Below, in pieces: positions 26,407 through 33,483 of a DNA stretch of 36,340 nt (positions within the stretch are counted from its first letter, which is position 1; each line of letters opens with the position of its first letter). The stretch is from positions 1-36,340 of the forward strand of contig NZ_NRRV01000056.1 in assembly GCF_016583825.1 (NCBI RefSeq), written 5' to 3'. A program made the translations under genes and the position numbers. The notes under the pieces were generated by a model. It searched no databases, was not told the DNA's origin, and saw only the letters and a list, made by a program, of their open reading frames with translations. The stretch is from Thiohalocapsa halophila. Lineage in GTDB: Bacteria > Pseudomonadota > Gammaproteobacteria > Chromatiales > Chromatiaceae.

Positions 26407-27636
26407 GCCATCCTGTTCGTGCAGCAGGCCGGCGTCGTCGAGTATGCGGTAGGCGTTGCCCGGGATCACCTGGCCGTTGCGCGCCAGAAAGAGTAGTGCG
26501 CCCGGCAGATAGCCCAGCAGCTCGCCGGTCTCCGCCGTCGCGAGGTCCGCCACCCAGGGCGGGAGATCACGCGGAACGATGTCCAGCCTGGGGGCCGGAC
26601 CCAAGTCGTGCGCCGCGTGCAGGCGCAGCAGCGCGAGCTGGATGACGCCGAGGGAATAGGTGATGCAGGAGCGCTCCAGCAGCTGGTAGGAGAGCTCGGC
26701 CTCCCCCATCAGGTGGGTGAGGGGATCATCCGGGAGCGCCGAGGTGGAAAAGGCGGCGACGACCGCGTCCTTGTCGGCAGGCGTGAAGTCCGTCAATGCC
26801 TCGGCCCCCGGCAGCTCCAGGTCCCCGCGCTCGACCATAGCGGCGACGGTCCGGCGGGCCAGGGCATCGCCCATCAGCAGTCCCGTCATCAACACCGTCG
26901 CCGCCGCATCCCCGGTTGCCGGCAGCCGCAGCGGGTAGCAGCGCCAGGGGTTGCCGCGCAGCGCATCGCCCAGCCAGCGGGTGCGCCCGCTGTAGGCTCG
27001 CGCCGTCAGCGCATAGGTCTCGGGGTCCATGCCGGCAATGGGGTCGTAACGGGTGCGCGGCGGCCGCCAAGCCTCCCAGCTCAGCACCAGATCGTCCAGC
27101 GGCCGCAGCAGGCGCTGGGGCCGGCCGTCGCGGCCCAGCACCACGGGCTGCGCATCCTCGGCGAAGACGAAGCGCAGCTGCGCGTGTCCCATGGCCGTGT
27201 CCTTGCCTTTGGCATTGCGATCCGGCGTCAGACACCACTGAACGTCCGTGACACCGCGCAGGGGGATCTGCACGGTCCCGAGGAGATTCTCCCCGGCGGT
27301 AGGGTTGCCGCCGACGGAGACATTGCGCAGCCGCACCTGTGCAAAGGGCCCGTCCAGCAGACTGCGCTCCCAGTCCACGAAGAAGGGCACCATGCTGAGC
27401 GCCAAGCCGTTCGGCAGGACGTCCTCGGGTACGCTCACCAGAAAGAGCGGCGTCGGGTCGCGGCCCCACTCCAGCAGGTCCAGTGGGGAGCGCGCGCGGA
27501 TTTCCCTGCTGTCGGGATCAGCCAGCCGCGGTACCGGCGGGGCCGGCGTGTTCAGCGGTGGCGGCGTGAGCCAAAGCATGAGCCCGGCGAAGAGGATGAC
27601 GAGGCCGATGATCAGATGGTGCGCGCGCTTGGTCAT
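26335..27636 (-). CDS. Membrane-anchored protein of unknown function, 433 residues
   Basis: Starting at the ATG at 27636 (AGGGA upstream) the protein has a short basic head, one membrane helix (about 9-23, LIIGLVILFAGLMLWL), a Pro-rich linker, and a large presumably periplasmic domain of about 390 residues. Visible features include SPLDLLEWGRDPTPLFLVSV, PFFVDWERSLLDG, VQIPLRGVTDVQWCL, DDLVLSWEAWRPP and a C-terminal YEYFFDERTPYGDLRDNLM. There are two Cys in the central part (WCL, WRCYP) and one in RSCITYS. An in-frame extension upstream is not favoured. I recognise no family. It is the last of three same-strand genes with the 55-residue protein and V-ATPase subunit D. Confidence 0.75.
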   Translation of the reverse strand: MTKRAHHLIIGLVILFAGLMLWLTPPPLNTPAPPVPRLADPDSREIRARSPLDLLEWGRDPTPLFLVSVPEDVLPNGLALSMVPFFVDWERSLLDGPFAQVRLRNVSVGGNPTAGENLLGTVQIPLRGVTDVQWCLTPDRNAKGKDTAMGHAQLRFVFAEDAQPVVLGRDGRPQRLLRPLDDLVLSWEAWRPPRTRYDPIAGMDPETYALTARAYSGRTRWLGDALRGNPWRCYPLRLPATGDAAATVLMTGLLMGDALARRTVAAMVERGDLELPGAEALTDFTPADKDAVVAAFSTSALPDDPLTHLMGEAELSYQLLERSCITYSLGVIQLALLRLHAAHDLGPAPRLDIVPRDLPPWVADLATAETGELLGYLPGALLFLARNGQVIPGNAYRILDDAGLLHEQDGLPLVYEYFFDERTPYGDLRDNLM

Positions 27637-27841
27637 GGTGTAGTCCCTGAAAGCAAGCCAGCTTTGCCGATCATGCGCCCTGAGGCAACGGGGATAAATC
27701 GGCCTGCCCTTGGTTTGCTTTGCTCGGCATCCCGCCGAGTGTCCCACCAGCCGGCAGGATGTCGGCGGCCCCAGTCGGAGCGCTGGCGACCCGCCGGCCG
27801 GCTCAGTGGCACCGCGCGCAGGTATGCCTTGGGCGGGCGCG

Positions 27842-28009
27842 CTACTTCTCCTCGGCCTCGACCTTGGTCGCGTTGGTCTCGGCGGTCTTGTCTTTGGCCT
27901 CCCGCTCCGCTTTGAGCTTTTTCAGCTTCTGTTGCTGGGAGACGTAGAACCAGGCGACGGCGCCGATGATGACCAGGAATTCGATGCCTTTGAGAGAGCT
28001 GGAGTCCAT
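27842..28009 (-). CDS. Small single-pass membrane protein with charged coiled-coil tail
   Basis: This 55-residue product has a short polar head (MDSSSLKG), one membrane helix (about 9-24, IEFLVIIGAVAWFYVS) and a Lys/Glu-rich helix to the end (QQQKLKKLKAEREAKDK). The ATG at 28009 is chosen because GGAGG lies 9 bases upstream; another ATG at 28018 abuts the GGAGG and is too close. Gaps of 103 and 205 bases separate it from its same-strand neighbours. The layout resembles small accessory subunits of membrane complexes, but the role is unknown. Confidence 0.65.
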   Translation of the reverse strand: MDSSSLKGIEFLVIIGAVAWFYVSQQQKLKKLKAEREAKDKTAETNATKVEAEEK

Positions 28010-28112
28010 GGGCTGCATCCTCCGGGTGGGTTGATCACGGGCGCCGGCGGGCCGGCGCCGAGGCTTGTGCAATGACGGCGCTCGCGCCCGGCATCAAGCC
28101 GCGGGCAGGCGC

Positions 28113-28748
28113 TCAGCCCGCGGCCTGCTGCTCCTGCCGCTCCCGGAGCACCTTCACCTGGAACAGGGTGTTGCGCTCTTCTTCTTCCAGCGCAGACTGG
28201 ATGAAGTGGATGCTGCGCTGATACAGCGGGATGATGTTGTACTTGAGTGCGTTGACGCGCTTTTGCGCCTTGCGCTGCTCCTCCATGAGCCGGTGCAGGG
28301 CGATTTCGACCTCGCCCAGCTGGGCGAGCACCACAGCCGCGTCGGCGAGGCGCTCGCGGGTGTTGTCGAAGCTGGCATCGCTGCCGAGCAGGCCCACGGG
28401 CTCGATGGGCTGGCGCTTGGCGGTGACGGCAGGGTACTCCACCCCCAGCGAGCGCCGCGGCAGGATCTCCACGCTCAGTGCCGGCGGCGCACCCAGGGCC
28501 GCCTGGTGCATGCCCCGGCTGCCCATGCGCAGATGCGTGATGCCCAGGCAGCGATAGGCGTCTTCCAGCGCGTGCTGGCTCTCCTCCCGCAGGCGGCGGT
28601 ACTCGCCAATGCGCTCGTACACCAGCCGCGTCAGCAGCTCGCGCTTGCGCTCCAGCAGATCATGGCCTTCTTCGAGGAATTTGACCTGCTTCTTCAGCGT
28701 CAGCAGCGTGTTTTTGGTGGGCGGGACCTTGAGGACTTGCTGGGCCAT
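28113..28748 (-). CDS. ntpD: V-type (V/A-type) ATPase subunit D
   Basis: Subunit D is the long coiled-coil central stalk of V/A-ATPases, linking the A3B3 head to the membrane rotor. The 211-residue product has the family N-terminal helix LKVPPTKNTLLTLKKQVKFL, a central variable part, and the conserved C-terminal helix RLMEEQRKAQKRVNALKYNIIP followed by IHFIQSALEEEERNTLFQVK. The start MAQQVLKVPPTK matches the family; a longer upstream frame is rejected. No A, B, E, F, I or K subunit is seen in the window, and the upstream gene is a photolyase, so it stands apart from the usual operon. The two unknown genes downstream are its likely partners. Confidence 0.9.
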   Translation of the reverse strand: MAQQVLKVPPTKNTLLTLKKQVKFLEEGHDLLERKRELLTRLVYERIGEYRRLREESQHALEDAYRCLGITHLRMGSRGMHQAALGAPPALSVEILPRRSLGVEYPAVTAKRQPIEPVGLLGSDASFDNTRERLADAAVVLAQLGEVEIALHRLMEEQRKAQKRVNALKYNIIPLYQRSIHFIQSALEEEERNTLFQVKVLRERQEQQAAG

Positions 28749-28979
28749 GGTGTCAGCTCTGCCGGTTACGACTCTGTGCATTCAGCGCCGGGGAGACTGC
28801 ACGGGTGCAGCGCTCTGCGAGCACGGGCTTCTGCGGCGTCTTGCGACGGCACCCGAAGCCGTGCCGGGTGGATGCTTCATCGGCACCCCGAGCTTGCCGT
28901 GATCGCGCACCCTGATCGCGTACAGGGTAACGCGAGGCAGGGGGTGCGGGCGATGTGCGCCATCAACGCCCGCCGGCTT

Positions 28980-30434
28980 TCAGTCCTGCTGTTTGATCTG
29001 CTCGAAGGCCGCGAGGGCCTCCTCCCGCGAGGTCTGCAAGTCCACCACGGGCGCCGGGTAGTCGCGGCCGAGGCGGATGCCCAGCGCAGCCAGCTCCGCC
29101 GGCTTCGCGCCCCAGGGCTGGTGGATCAGCTTGTTCGGCAGCGCAGCCAGCTCCGGGCACCAGCGGCGCACATAGGCACCGTCGGCATCGAAGCGCTCGC
29201 CCTGGCGCACCGGGTTGAAGATGCGGAAATAGGGCGCCGCGTCGGCACCGCTGCCGGCGGCCCACTGCCAGCCCTGGGTGTTGCTGGCAAGATCCGCGTC
29301 CACCAAGGTGTCCCAGAACCAGTGCGCTCCTTGTTGCCAGGGCAAACGCAGGTTCTTGGTCAGGAAAGAGGCCACCACCATCCGCACGCGGTTGTGCATC
29401 CAGCCACTGTGCCAGAGCTGGCGCATGCCGGCGTCGACGATGGGGATGCCGGTGCGCCCGCACTGCCAGGCCCTGAGCAGGGTGCCGTCGTCGGCGCGCC
29501 AGGGGAAGCCCGCAAACTTGGGATCCAGGGGCTGCAACGGCGTGTGCGGGAAGTGAAACAGCATCTGCATGCTGAACTCGCGCCAGCCGAGCTCGCGCAC
29601 GAAGTGACCGGCACCGTCCGCAGTGACGTCGCCGCACGCCTCGCGCACGGCCGCCAGGACCTGCCGCGGCCCGAGCTCGCCCCAATGCAGATGCGGCGAC
29701 AGGCCGGAGGTGCCGGCCTCGGCGGGCCGCTCGCGGCCGTCGGTATAGTCCCGTACGGCGGTATCCAGAAAGGCGTGCAGCCGGGCCTCGGCGCCTGCGG
29801 TGCCGGGCTGCCAGGTGCCGGCGAGGCCCTGGTCCCAACGGATGCGCGGCAGCAGCCCCAAGTCTTCGATGGGCAGGTTGTCCAGGCCGCTCGGCAGCGG
29901 CGGCAGATGGGCCGGGGGCGGGCAGGGTGCCGGTACCTCGGCGAGCTGGGGCACACAGCGCCGCCAGTAGGGGCTGAACACCCGATAGGGCGCTCCCGCG
30001 CCGGTCTTGAGCGTCCAGGGCTCGAACAGCATGGCCGCGTTGTGGCTCTCGCAATGGACGCCGTCGGCGCGCAGGGCCTGTTTGACGGCGGTGTCGCGCT
30101 GGATGCCTGCGGGCTCATAGAGGCGGTTCCAGTGGCACTCGCCGGCGCCGGTGGCCTGGATGAGCCGGCGCAGGGTGGGCAGCGACTCGCCGCGGGCCAC
30201 CACCAGCGCCGAGCCGGCCGCGGCGAGGTCGGCGGCCAGCGCGGTCAGGCTGTGATGCTGCCACCATCGCGCGGCGCCCCCCGCCTGCCAGGGCGCCTCC
30301 TCATCCGGGGCGTGGATGTAGACGGGCACCACCCGCTCGCAGCGCGCAAGGGCATGGGTCAGTGCCGGGTTGTCGGCGAGCCGCAGATCACGGCGCAGCC
30401 AGACGAGCGCGGTCTTGGGCGCAGGTGAGGGCAT
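28980..30434 (-). CDS. phrB: Deoxyribodipyrimidine photolyase (class I CPD photolyase)
   Basis: Photolyase uses FAD and blue light to split cyclobutane pyrimidine dimers. The 484-residue protein has the N-terminal antenna domain (LVWLRRDLRLADNPAL, about 9-24), then the FAD-binding domain: GELGPRQVL, WREFSMQMLFHFPHTPLQ, RTGIPIVDAGMRQLWHSGWM, HNRVRMVVASFLTKNL and DADLASNTQGWQW. Trp residues for electron transfer are present in these motifs. This is the bacterial class I type rather than a plant cryptochrome or (6-4) photolyase. The ribosome site is weak (GTGAG). It implies exposure to sunlight. The antenna cofactor (folate or deazaflavin) cannot be told. Confidence 0.95.
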   Translation of the reverse strand: MPSPAPKTALVWLRRDLRLADNPALTHALARCERVVPVYIHAPDEEAPWQAGGAARWWQHHSLTALAADLAAAGSALVVARGESLPTLRRLIQATGAGECHWNRLYEPAGIQRDTAVKQALRADGVHCESHNAAMLFEPWTLKTGAGAPYRVFSPYWRRCVPQLAEVPAPCPPPAHLPPLPSGLDNLPIEDLGLLPRIRWDQGLAGTWQPGTAGAEARLHAFLDTAVRDYTDGRERPAEAGTSGLSPHLHWGELGPRQVLAAVREACGDVTADGAGHFVRELGWREFSMQMLFHFPHTPLQPLDPKFAGFPWRADDGTLLRAWQCGRTGIPIVDAGMRQLWHSGWMHNRVRMVVASFLTKNLRLPWQQGAHWFWDTLVDADLASNTQGWQWAAGSGADAAPYFRIFNPVRQGERFDADGAYVRRWCPELAALPNKLIHQPWGAKPAELAALGIRLGRDYPAPVVDLQTSREEALAAFEQIKQQD

Positions 30435-30571
30435 GGAAGCTCACATCCGGCTTGGCGTTGCGTTGGGCCGACGACGGCGCGGCTCGGCCGACGCCCGCGC
30501 AGGATGTCGGCCGGCACCGGGCGCGCCGGGCACAGGGGTGTTGGTGATGTTGACTCGGCCGTGGGGAAGTC

Positions 30572-30592
30572 GGGTCCCCGGGGCGGGGACCC
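30572..30592. terminator. GC-rich perfect hairpin after the PEP-CTERM gene
   Basis: GGGTCCCC (30572-30579) pairs with GGGGACCC (30585-30592) across a five-base loop. It lies 36 bases past the stop on the minus strand. It lacks a T run, so it may terminate weakly or only stabilise RNA. Confidence 0.45.
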
Positions 30593-30627
30593 AAGGCGAG
30601 CGCTTGGCGCCTGCGCTGCGCGGTGGG

Positions 30628-31455
30628 TCAGCGGCCCGGGCGATGGCGGCGAAAGCCGTTAGCGAGCACGGCCGAGATCAGCCCGGTGAGCAACAGCGCC
30701 AGTGTCGCCGGCGTCGGATTCGCATGGGGCGGGGGCTGGGACTGCAAAAGACGCGGCGAAAGCTTGACGTCGCCAAGCAGATACTTGGAGGCTGCGTCAG
30801 CGGAGGCATCGCCGAGATAGATCATGCCGGGCGTGCCATGCAGGCCCGGCAGCAGCGCGTCCGCGTCGAACCGGCGCAAGGGCCCCCCGAGCAGGTGGGT
30901 ACCATTCGCCCACACATCATAGCCGCCCGCAAAGATGCCGACCTCGTACCTGGTCAGCGCCTGGTCGGTCTGGAAATCCGCCTGCTCAGCGGGGTCGGCG
31001 TGGTTGCTGCCCTGGGCCCAAATGACATCGCTCCAGAAATTGATCTCGATGCCGTTGAGGAACTGGTCCAGCAGGACCAGCGTGAATCCCGCACGGCTGT
31101 CGATGTCGACGTCACGCGATTCCTCCAACAGCCGCAGCTCGAAGGAGAGCCCAATGGTTTCCCGCGCGTCCAGCGCCGGCAGGTGCCCATTCTTGGGTGT
31201 CCAAGACGCCGAGGAGCCGTTGGTCGTGAAGCTGTGGGTGGAGAAGCCGGCGTTGGCTGCGGTCTCGCCCGTCGTGTCGACGCTTGTGCGCCCGCCTGTC
31301 AGTAACGCGTCAATGCCGTCCGTGGCGGCATAGTCGAGCCAGTCCTGCGCCTGCGGCAGCCTCCCCTGCGCGCTGTCGTACAGTGTCACCAGCGATGCGG
31401 GCGCGACACAGGGGATCAACAACAGACACAATAGCGGTAAGCGCACGGCAGGCAT
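30628..31455 (-). CDS. PEP-CTERM sorting-domain protein, exported
   Basis: The 275-residue product has an N-terminal signal peptide (MPAVRLPLLCLLLIPCVAPAS) and a C-terminal tripartite signal: PTPATLAL (a PEP-like motif, about 248-255), a hydrophobic helix, and an Arg-rich end (FRRHRPGR). Such tails are sorted by exosortase EpsH, which usually goes with exopolysaccharide loci. The middle (about 25-240) is beta-rich with NxS/T and Asp-rich segments such as TIGLSFELRLLEESRDVDIDS, and recalls a jelly-roll/lectin-like fold, but no family is recognised. No exosortase gene is in the window. Start choice (31455) follows the signal peptide; the ribosome site is weak. Confidence 0.78.
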   Translation of the reverse strand: MPAVRLPLLCLLLIPCVAPASLVTLYDSAQGRLPQAQDWLDYAATDGIDALLTGGRTSVDTTGETAANAGFSTHSFTTNGSSASWTPKNGHLPALDARETIGLSFELRLLEESRDVDIDSRAGFTLVLLDQFLNGIEINFWSDVIWAQGSNHADPAEQADFQTDQALTRYEVGIFAGGYDVWANGTHLLGGPLRRFDADALLPGLHGTPGMIYLGDASADAASKYLLGDVKLSPRLLQSQPPPHANPTPATLALLLTGLISAVLANGFRRHRPGR

Positions 31456-31567
31456 CCAGGTTGTCGTTGCGCCATGTGCGCACCTCGTGCACACAGTCTG
31501 GACGTCCGCGGCGCGGCGCAGAACACAAGAAGTACCTAATCTCGGATACGTGGGTTGCCCAAAAAGA

Positions 31568-31598
31568 CTAAGGGGATTGTCTTAGATTGCGATATCGC
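31568..31598 (-). promoter_or_regulatory. Palindromic sites upstream of the PEP-CTERM gene
   Basis: CTAAG (31568-31572) and CTTAG (31581-31585) form an inverted repeat around GGGGATTGT. Four bases on is the perfect palindrome GCGATATCGC (31589-31598). They lie about 115-145 bases upstream of the PEP-CTERM start in AT-richer DNA and resemble operators. Their regulator is unknown. Confidence 0.4.
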
Positions 31599-31660
31599 AC
31601 TTGAAATGCGGCCATCCCAAGGCCCGAGCCTGAGGTTGCCAACCTGGCGCGGCCCTAAAA

Positions 31661-31705
31661 CCGCCATCGCAGGAGCCGCCATCGGAAGAGCCGCCATCGC
31701 ATGGC
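31661..31705. repeat. Three tandem 15-base repeats before the GNAT gene
   Basis: Units start at 31661, 31676 and 31691, each beginning CCGCCATCG. A hairpin GCGGGC-AGC-GCCCGC (31705-31719) and TTTT follow directly, about 15 bases before the GNAT start codon. Confidence 0.8.
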
Positions 31706-31740
31706 GGGCAGCGCCCGCCGGCTTTTAGTGAGTGTTGCAC

Positions 31741-32241
31741 GTGCCTGCACAGCGTATCGACATCCATCGTGCCGACCTGACGGACCCGCAGGACGCCGCG
31801 GACATGGTCGCACTGCTGAACGGCTATGCCGCTGATCCCATGGGTGGTAACGCCCCCTTGCCGGCAGCCGTACGGGCCCGCCTGGCGCCGGCCCTGAGCG
31901 AGCTCCCCGGCGCCCTGGTGCTGCTGGCGCGCGCCGGGCGCACGCCGGTGGGCGTGGCGGTCTGCTTCACCGGCTTCTCGACCTTCCGCGCACGGCCGCT
32001 GACCAATGTGCATGACCTCGCGGTCGCCCCCAGCTGGCGCGGGCGGGGCATTGGCCGCCGGCTGCTGGACGAGGTGGTGGCAGCGGCCCGCGCACAGGGC
32101 CATTGCAAGGTCACCCTGGAAGTGCGCGAGGACAACGCGGCTGCCATGGCGCTCTATCGCCGCCTCGGCTTCGGCGCCGGGCAGAGCGCAGGAGAGCCGG
32201 CGCAATACCTGTTTTTGGAGAAGCGGTTAGCGGGCGACTGA
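31741..32241 (+). CDS. GNAT family N-acetyltransferase
   Basis: The 166-residue protein moves an acetyl group from acetyl-CoA to an unknown amine. The acetyl-CoA pyrophosphate loop is R100-x-x-G-x-G/A as RGRGIG (100-105), after the beta strand NVHDLAVAP. The following helix LLDEVVAAARAQG and the motif EVREDNAAAMALYRRLGF complete the fold. The start is uncertain: GTG 31741 is used here (AGTGAG upstream); GTG 31732 and TTG 31735 are alternatives. The neighbours are a deacetylase-like gene (convergent) and Pat. Substrate cannot be inferred. Confidence 0.88.
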   Translation: MPAQRIDIHRADLTDPQDAADMVALLNGYAADPMGGNAPLPAAVRARLAPALSELPGALVLLARAGRTPVGVAVCFTGFSTFRARPLTNVHDLAVAPSWRGRGIGRRLLDEVVAAARAQGHCKVTLEVREDNAAAMALYRRLGFGAGQSAGEPAQYLFLEKRLAGD

Positions 32242-32284
32242 GCCGCGGGCGCCGCCTGGCGGCTGCGGCGCCCGCCCGCGCGCG

Positions 32285-33217
32285 TCAGCCGCGCCCGATG
32301 AGCTCATCCAGGTGCACGCCCACGCTGCGCCCGAGGGCGGAGAGGCTGTAGCCCCCCTCCAGACAGGAGACGATGCGCCCGCCGGCATGGCGCTCGGCAA
32401 GGTCGTGCAGCTGTTTGGTGACCCAGGCGTAATCCGGCTCGCGCAGATTGAAGTGGGCCATGTCGTCCTCGGCATGGCCGTCGAAGCCCGCGGAGATCAT
32501 CACCAGCTGCGGCGCGAAGGCCTCCAACCTGGGCAGCCAATGCATCTCCACGGCGCTGCGGAAGGCGGTGCCGTCGGTGCGTGCCGGCAGCGGCACATTG
32601 AGCACGTTCGGCGCCTGGCTGTCGGCGCCCGTGCCGGGATAGAACGGATGCTGAAAGCTGGAGCAGAAGAGCACCCGCTCGTCGCCTGAGAAGATGTCCT
32701 CGGTGCCGTTGCCGTGGTGGACATCGAAGTCGACGATGGCGATGCGCTCGAGCCCGTACTCGGCCATGGCATGCGCGGCGCCGACGGCGACGTTGTTGAA
32801 GAAGCAAAAGCCCATGGCCGCCTGGCGCTCGGCATGGTGTCCGGGCGGGCGCACGGCGCAGAAGGCGGCATGATGGCGCTCACCCATGACCAGATCCACA
32901 CCATAGGCCGCGGCACCCGCCGCCCGCAGCGCGGCGTTGAGCGTGCCGTAGTTCATCGCCGTGTCGCCGTCCAGCCAGACCAGCACATCCTTGGCGGTGG
33001 GCGCGGCCTCGAAGACGGCGTCCACATACTGCGGTTTGTGTACGCGCAGCAATTGCTCCCGGGTCGCTTTGGGCGCGTCATAATGCGACAGCAGCATCTC
33101 CAGCCCGGCGGCGATGAGGCGGTCGGTCACCGCGTGCAGGCGCTCCGGCACCTCGACGTGATGGGCGCCCATCTGGTGCAGCCGGCAGTCTTCGTGGGAG
33201 ATGAAGGCGAGGTTCAT
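32285..33217 (-). CDS. Histone deacetylase family protein (zinc amidohydrolase)
   Basis: Bacterial members hydrolyse acetyl-lysine in proteins or acetylpolyamines. The 310-residue protein has all catalytic landmarks: HH at 127-128 in RPPGHHAE, zinc ligands D165 and H167 in DFDVHHGNGTEDIF, third ligand D246 in SAGFDGH, and catalytic Tyr290 in LEGGY. The start MNLAFISHEDCRLHQMG matches the family; no strong ribosome site is seen. It is divergent from the Pat-type gene (266 bases between starts) and convergent with a GNAT gene. The Pat neighbour hints at protein deacetylation, but acetylpolyamine or acetoin-type roles cannot be excluded. Confidence 0.92.
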   Translation of the reverse strand: MNLAFISHEDCRLHQMGAHHVEVPERLHAVTDRLIAAGLEMLLSHYDAPKATREQLLRVHKPQYVDAVFEAAPTAKDVLVWLDGDTAMNYGTLNAALRAAGAAAYGVDLVMGERHHAAFCAVRPPGHHAERQAAMGFCFFNNVAVGAAHAMAEYGLERIAIVDFDVHHGNGTEDIFSGDERVLFCSSFQHPFYPGTGADSQAPNVLNVPLPARTDGTAFRSAVEMHWLPRLEAFAPQLVMISAGFDGHAEDDMAHFNLREPDYAWVTKQLHDLAERHAGGRIVSCLEGGYSLSALGRSVGVHLDELIGRG

Positions 33218-33483
33218 GATGGCGGCCCCGTGGTCATGCTGTGTGGAGGCGGTGCGCAGGCGCCGGGATCGGCTGCCGACCTGCGGCACCTGTGAGAGGA
33301 TGCGCGGGCCGTTGCGGCCGCCCCCGGCATGTGCCGGGCATCGGCCGCCCTGCTTGGCCCGCATGGGTCCGCCACATCGGGTCGTCAAGCCGTCGCCAGG
33401 CTTTGCTGCCGCGTTGACTATGCATGGGCGGCCCATCTGTCGCCGAAGCTTAATCCCTTTACTGCCCGGGAGGGCAAGTCTCT

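Noticed and set aside
28749..28979. A remnant of another V-ATPase subunit upstream of subunit D
   Set aside because: All frames were read; nothing resembles A, B or other subunits, only short hairpins.
28065..30428. A 787-residue plus-strand open frame opposite the V-ATPase D and photolyase genes
   Set aside because: Both minus-strand genes have clear family motifs; the plus frame has none and no ribosome site.
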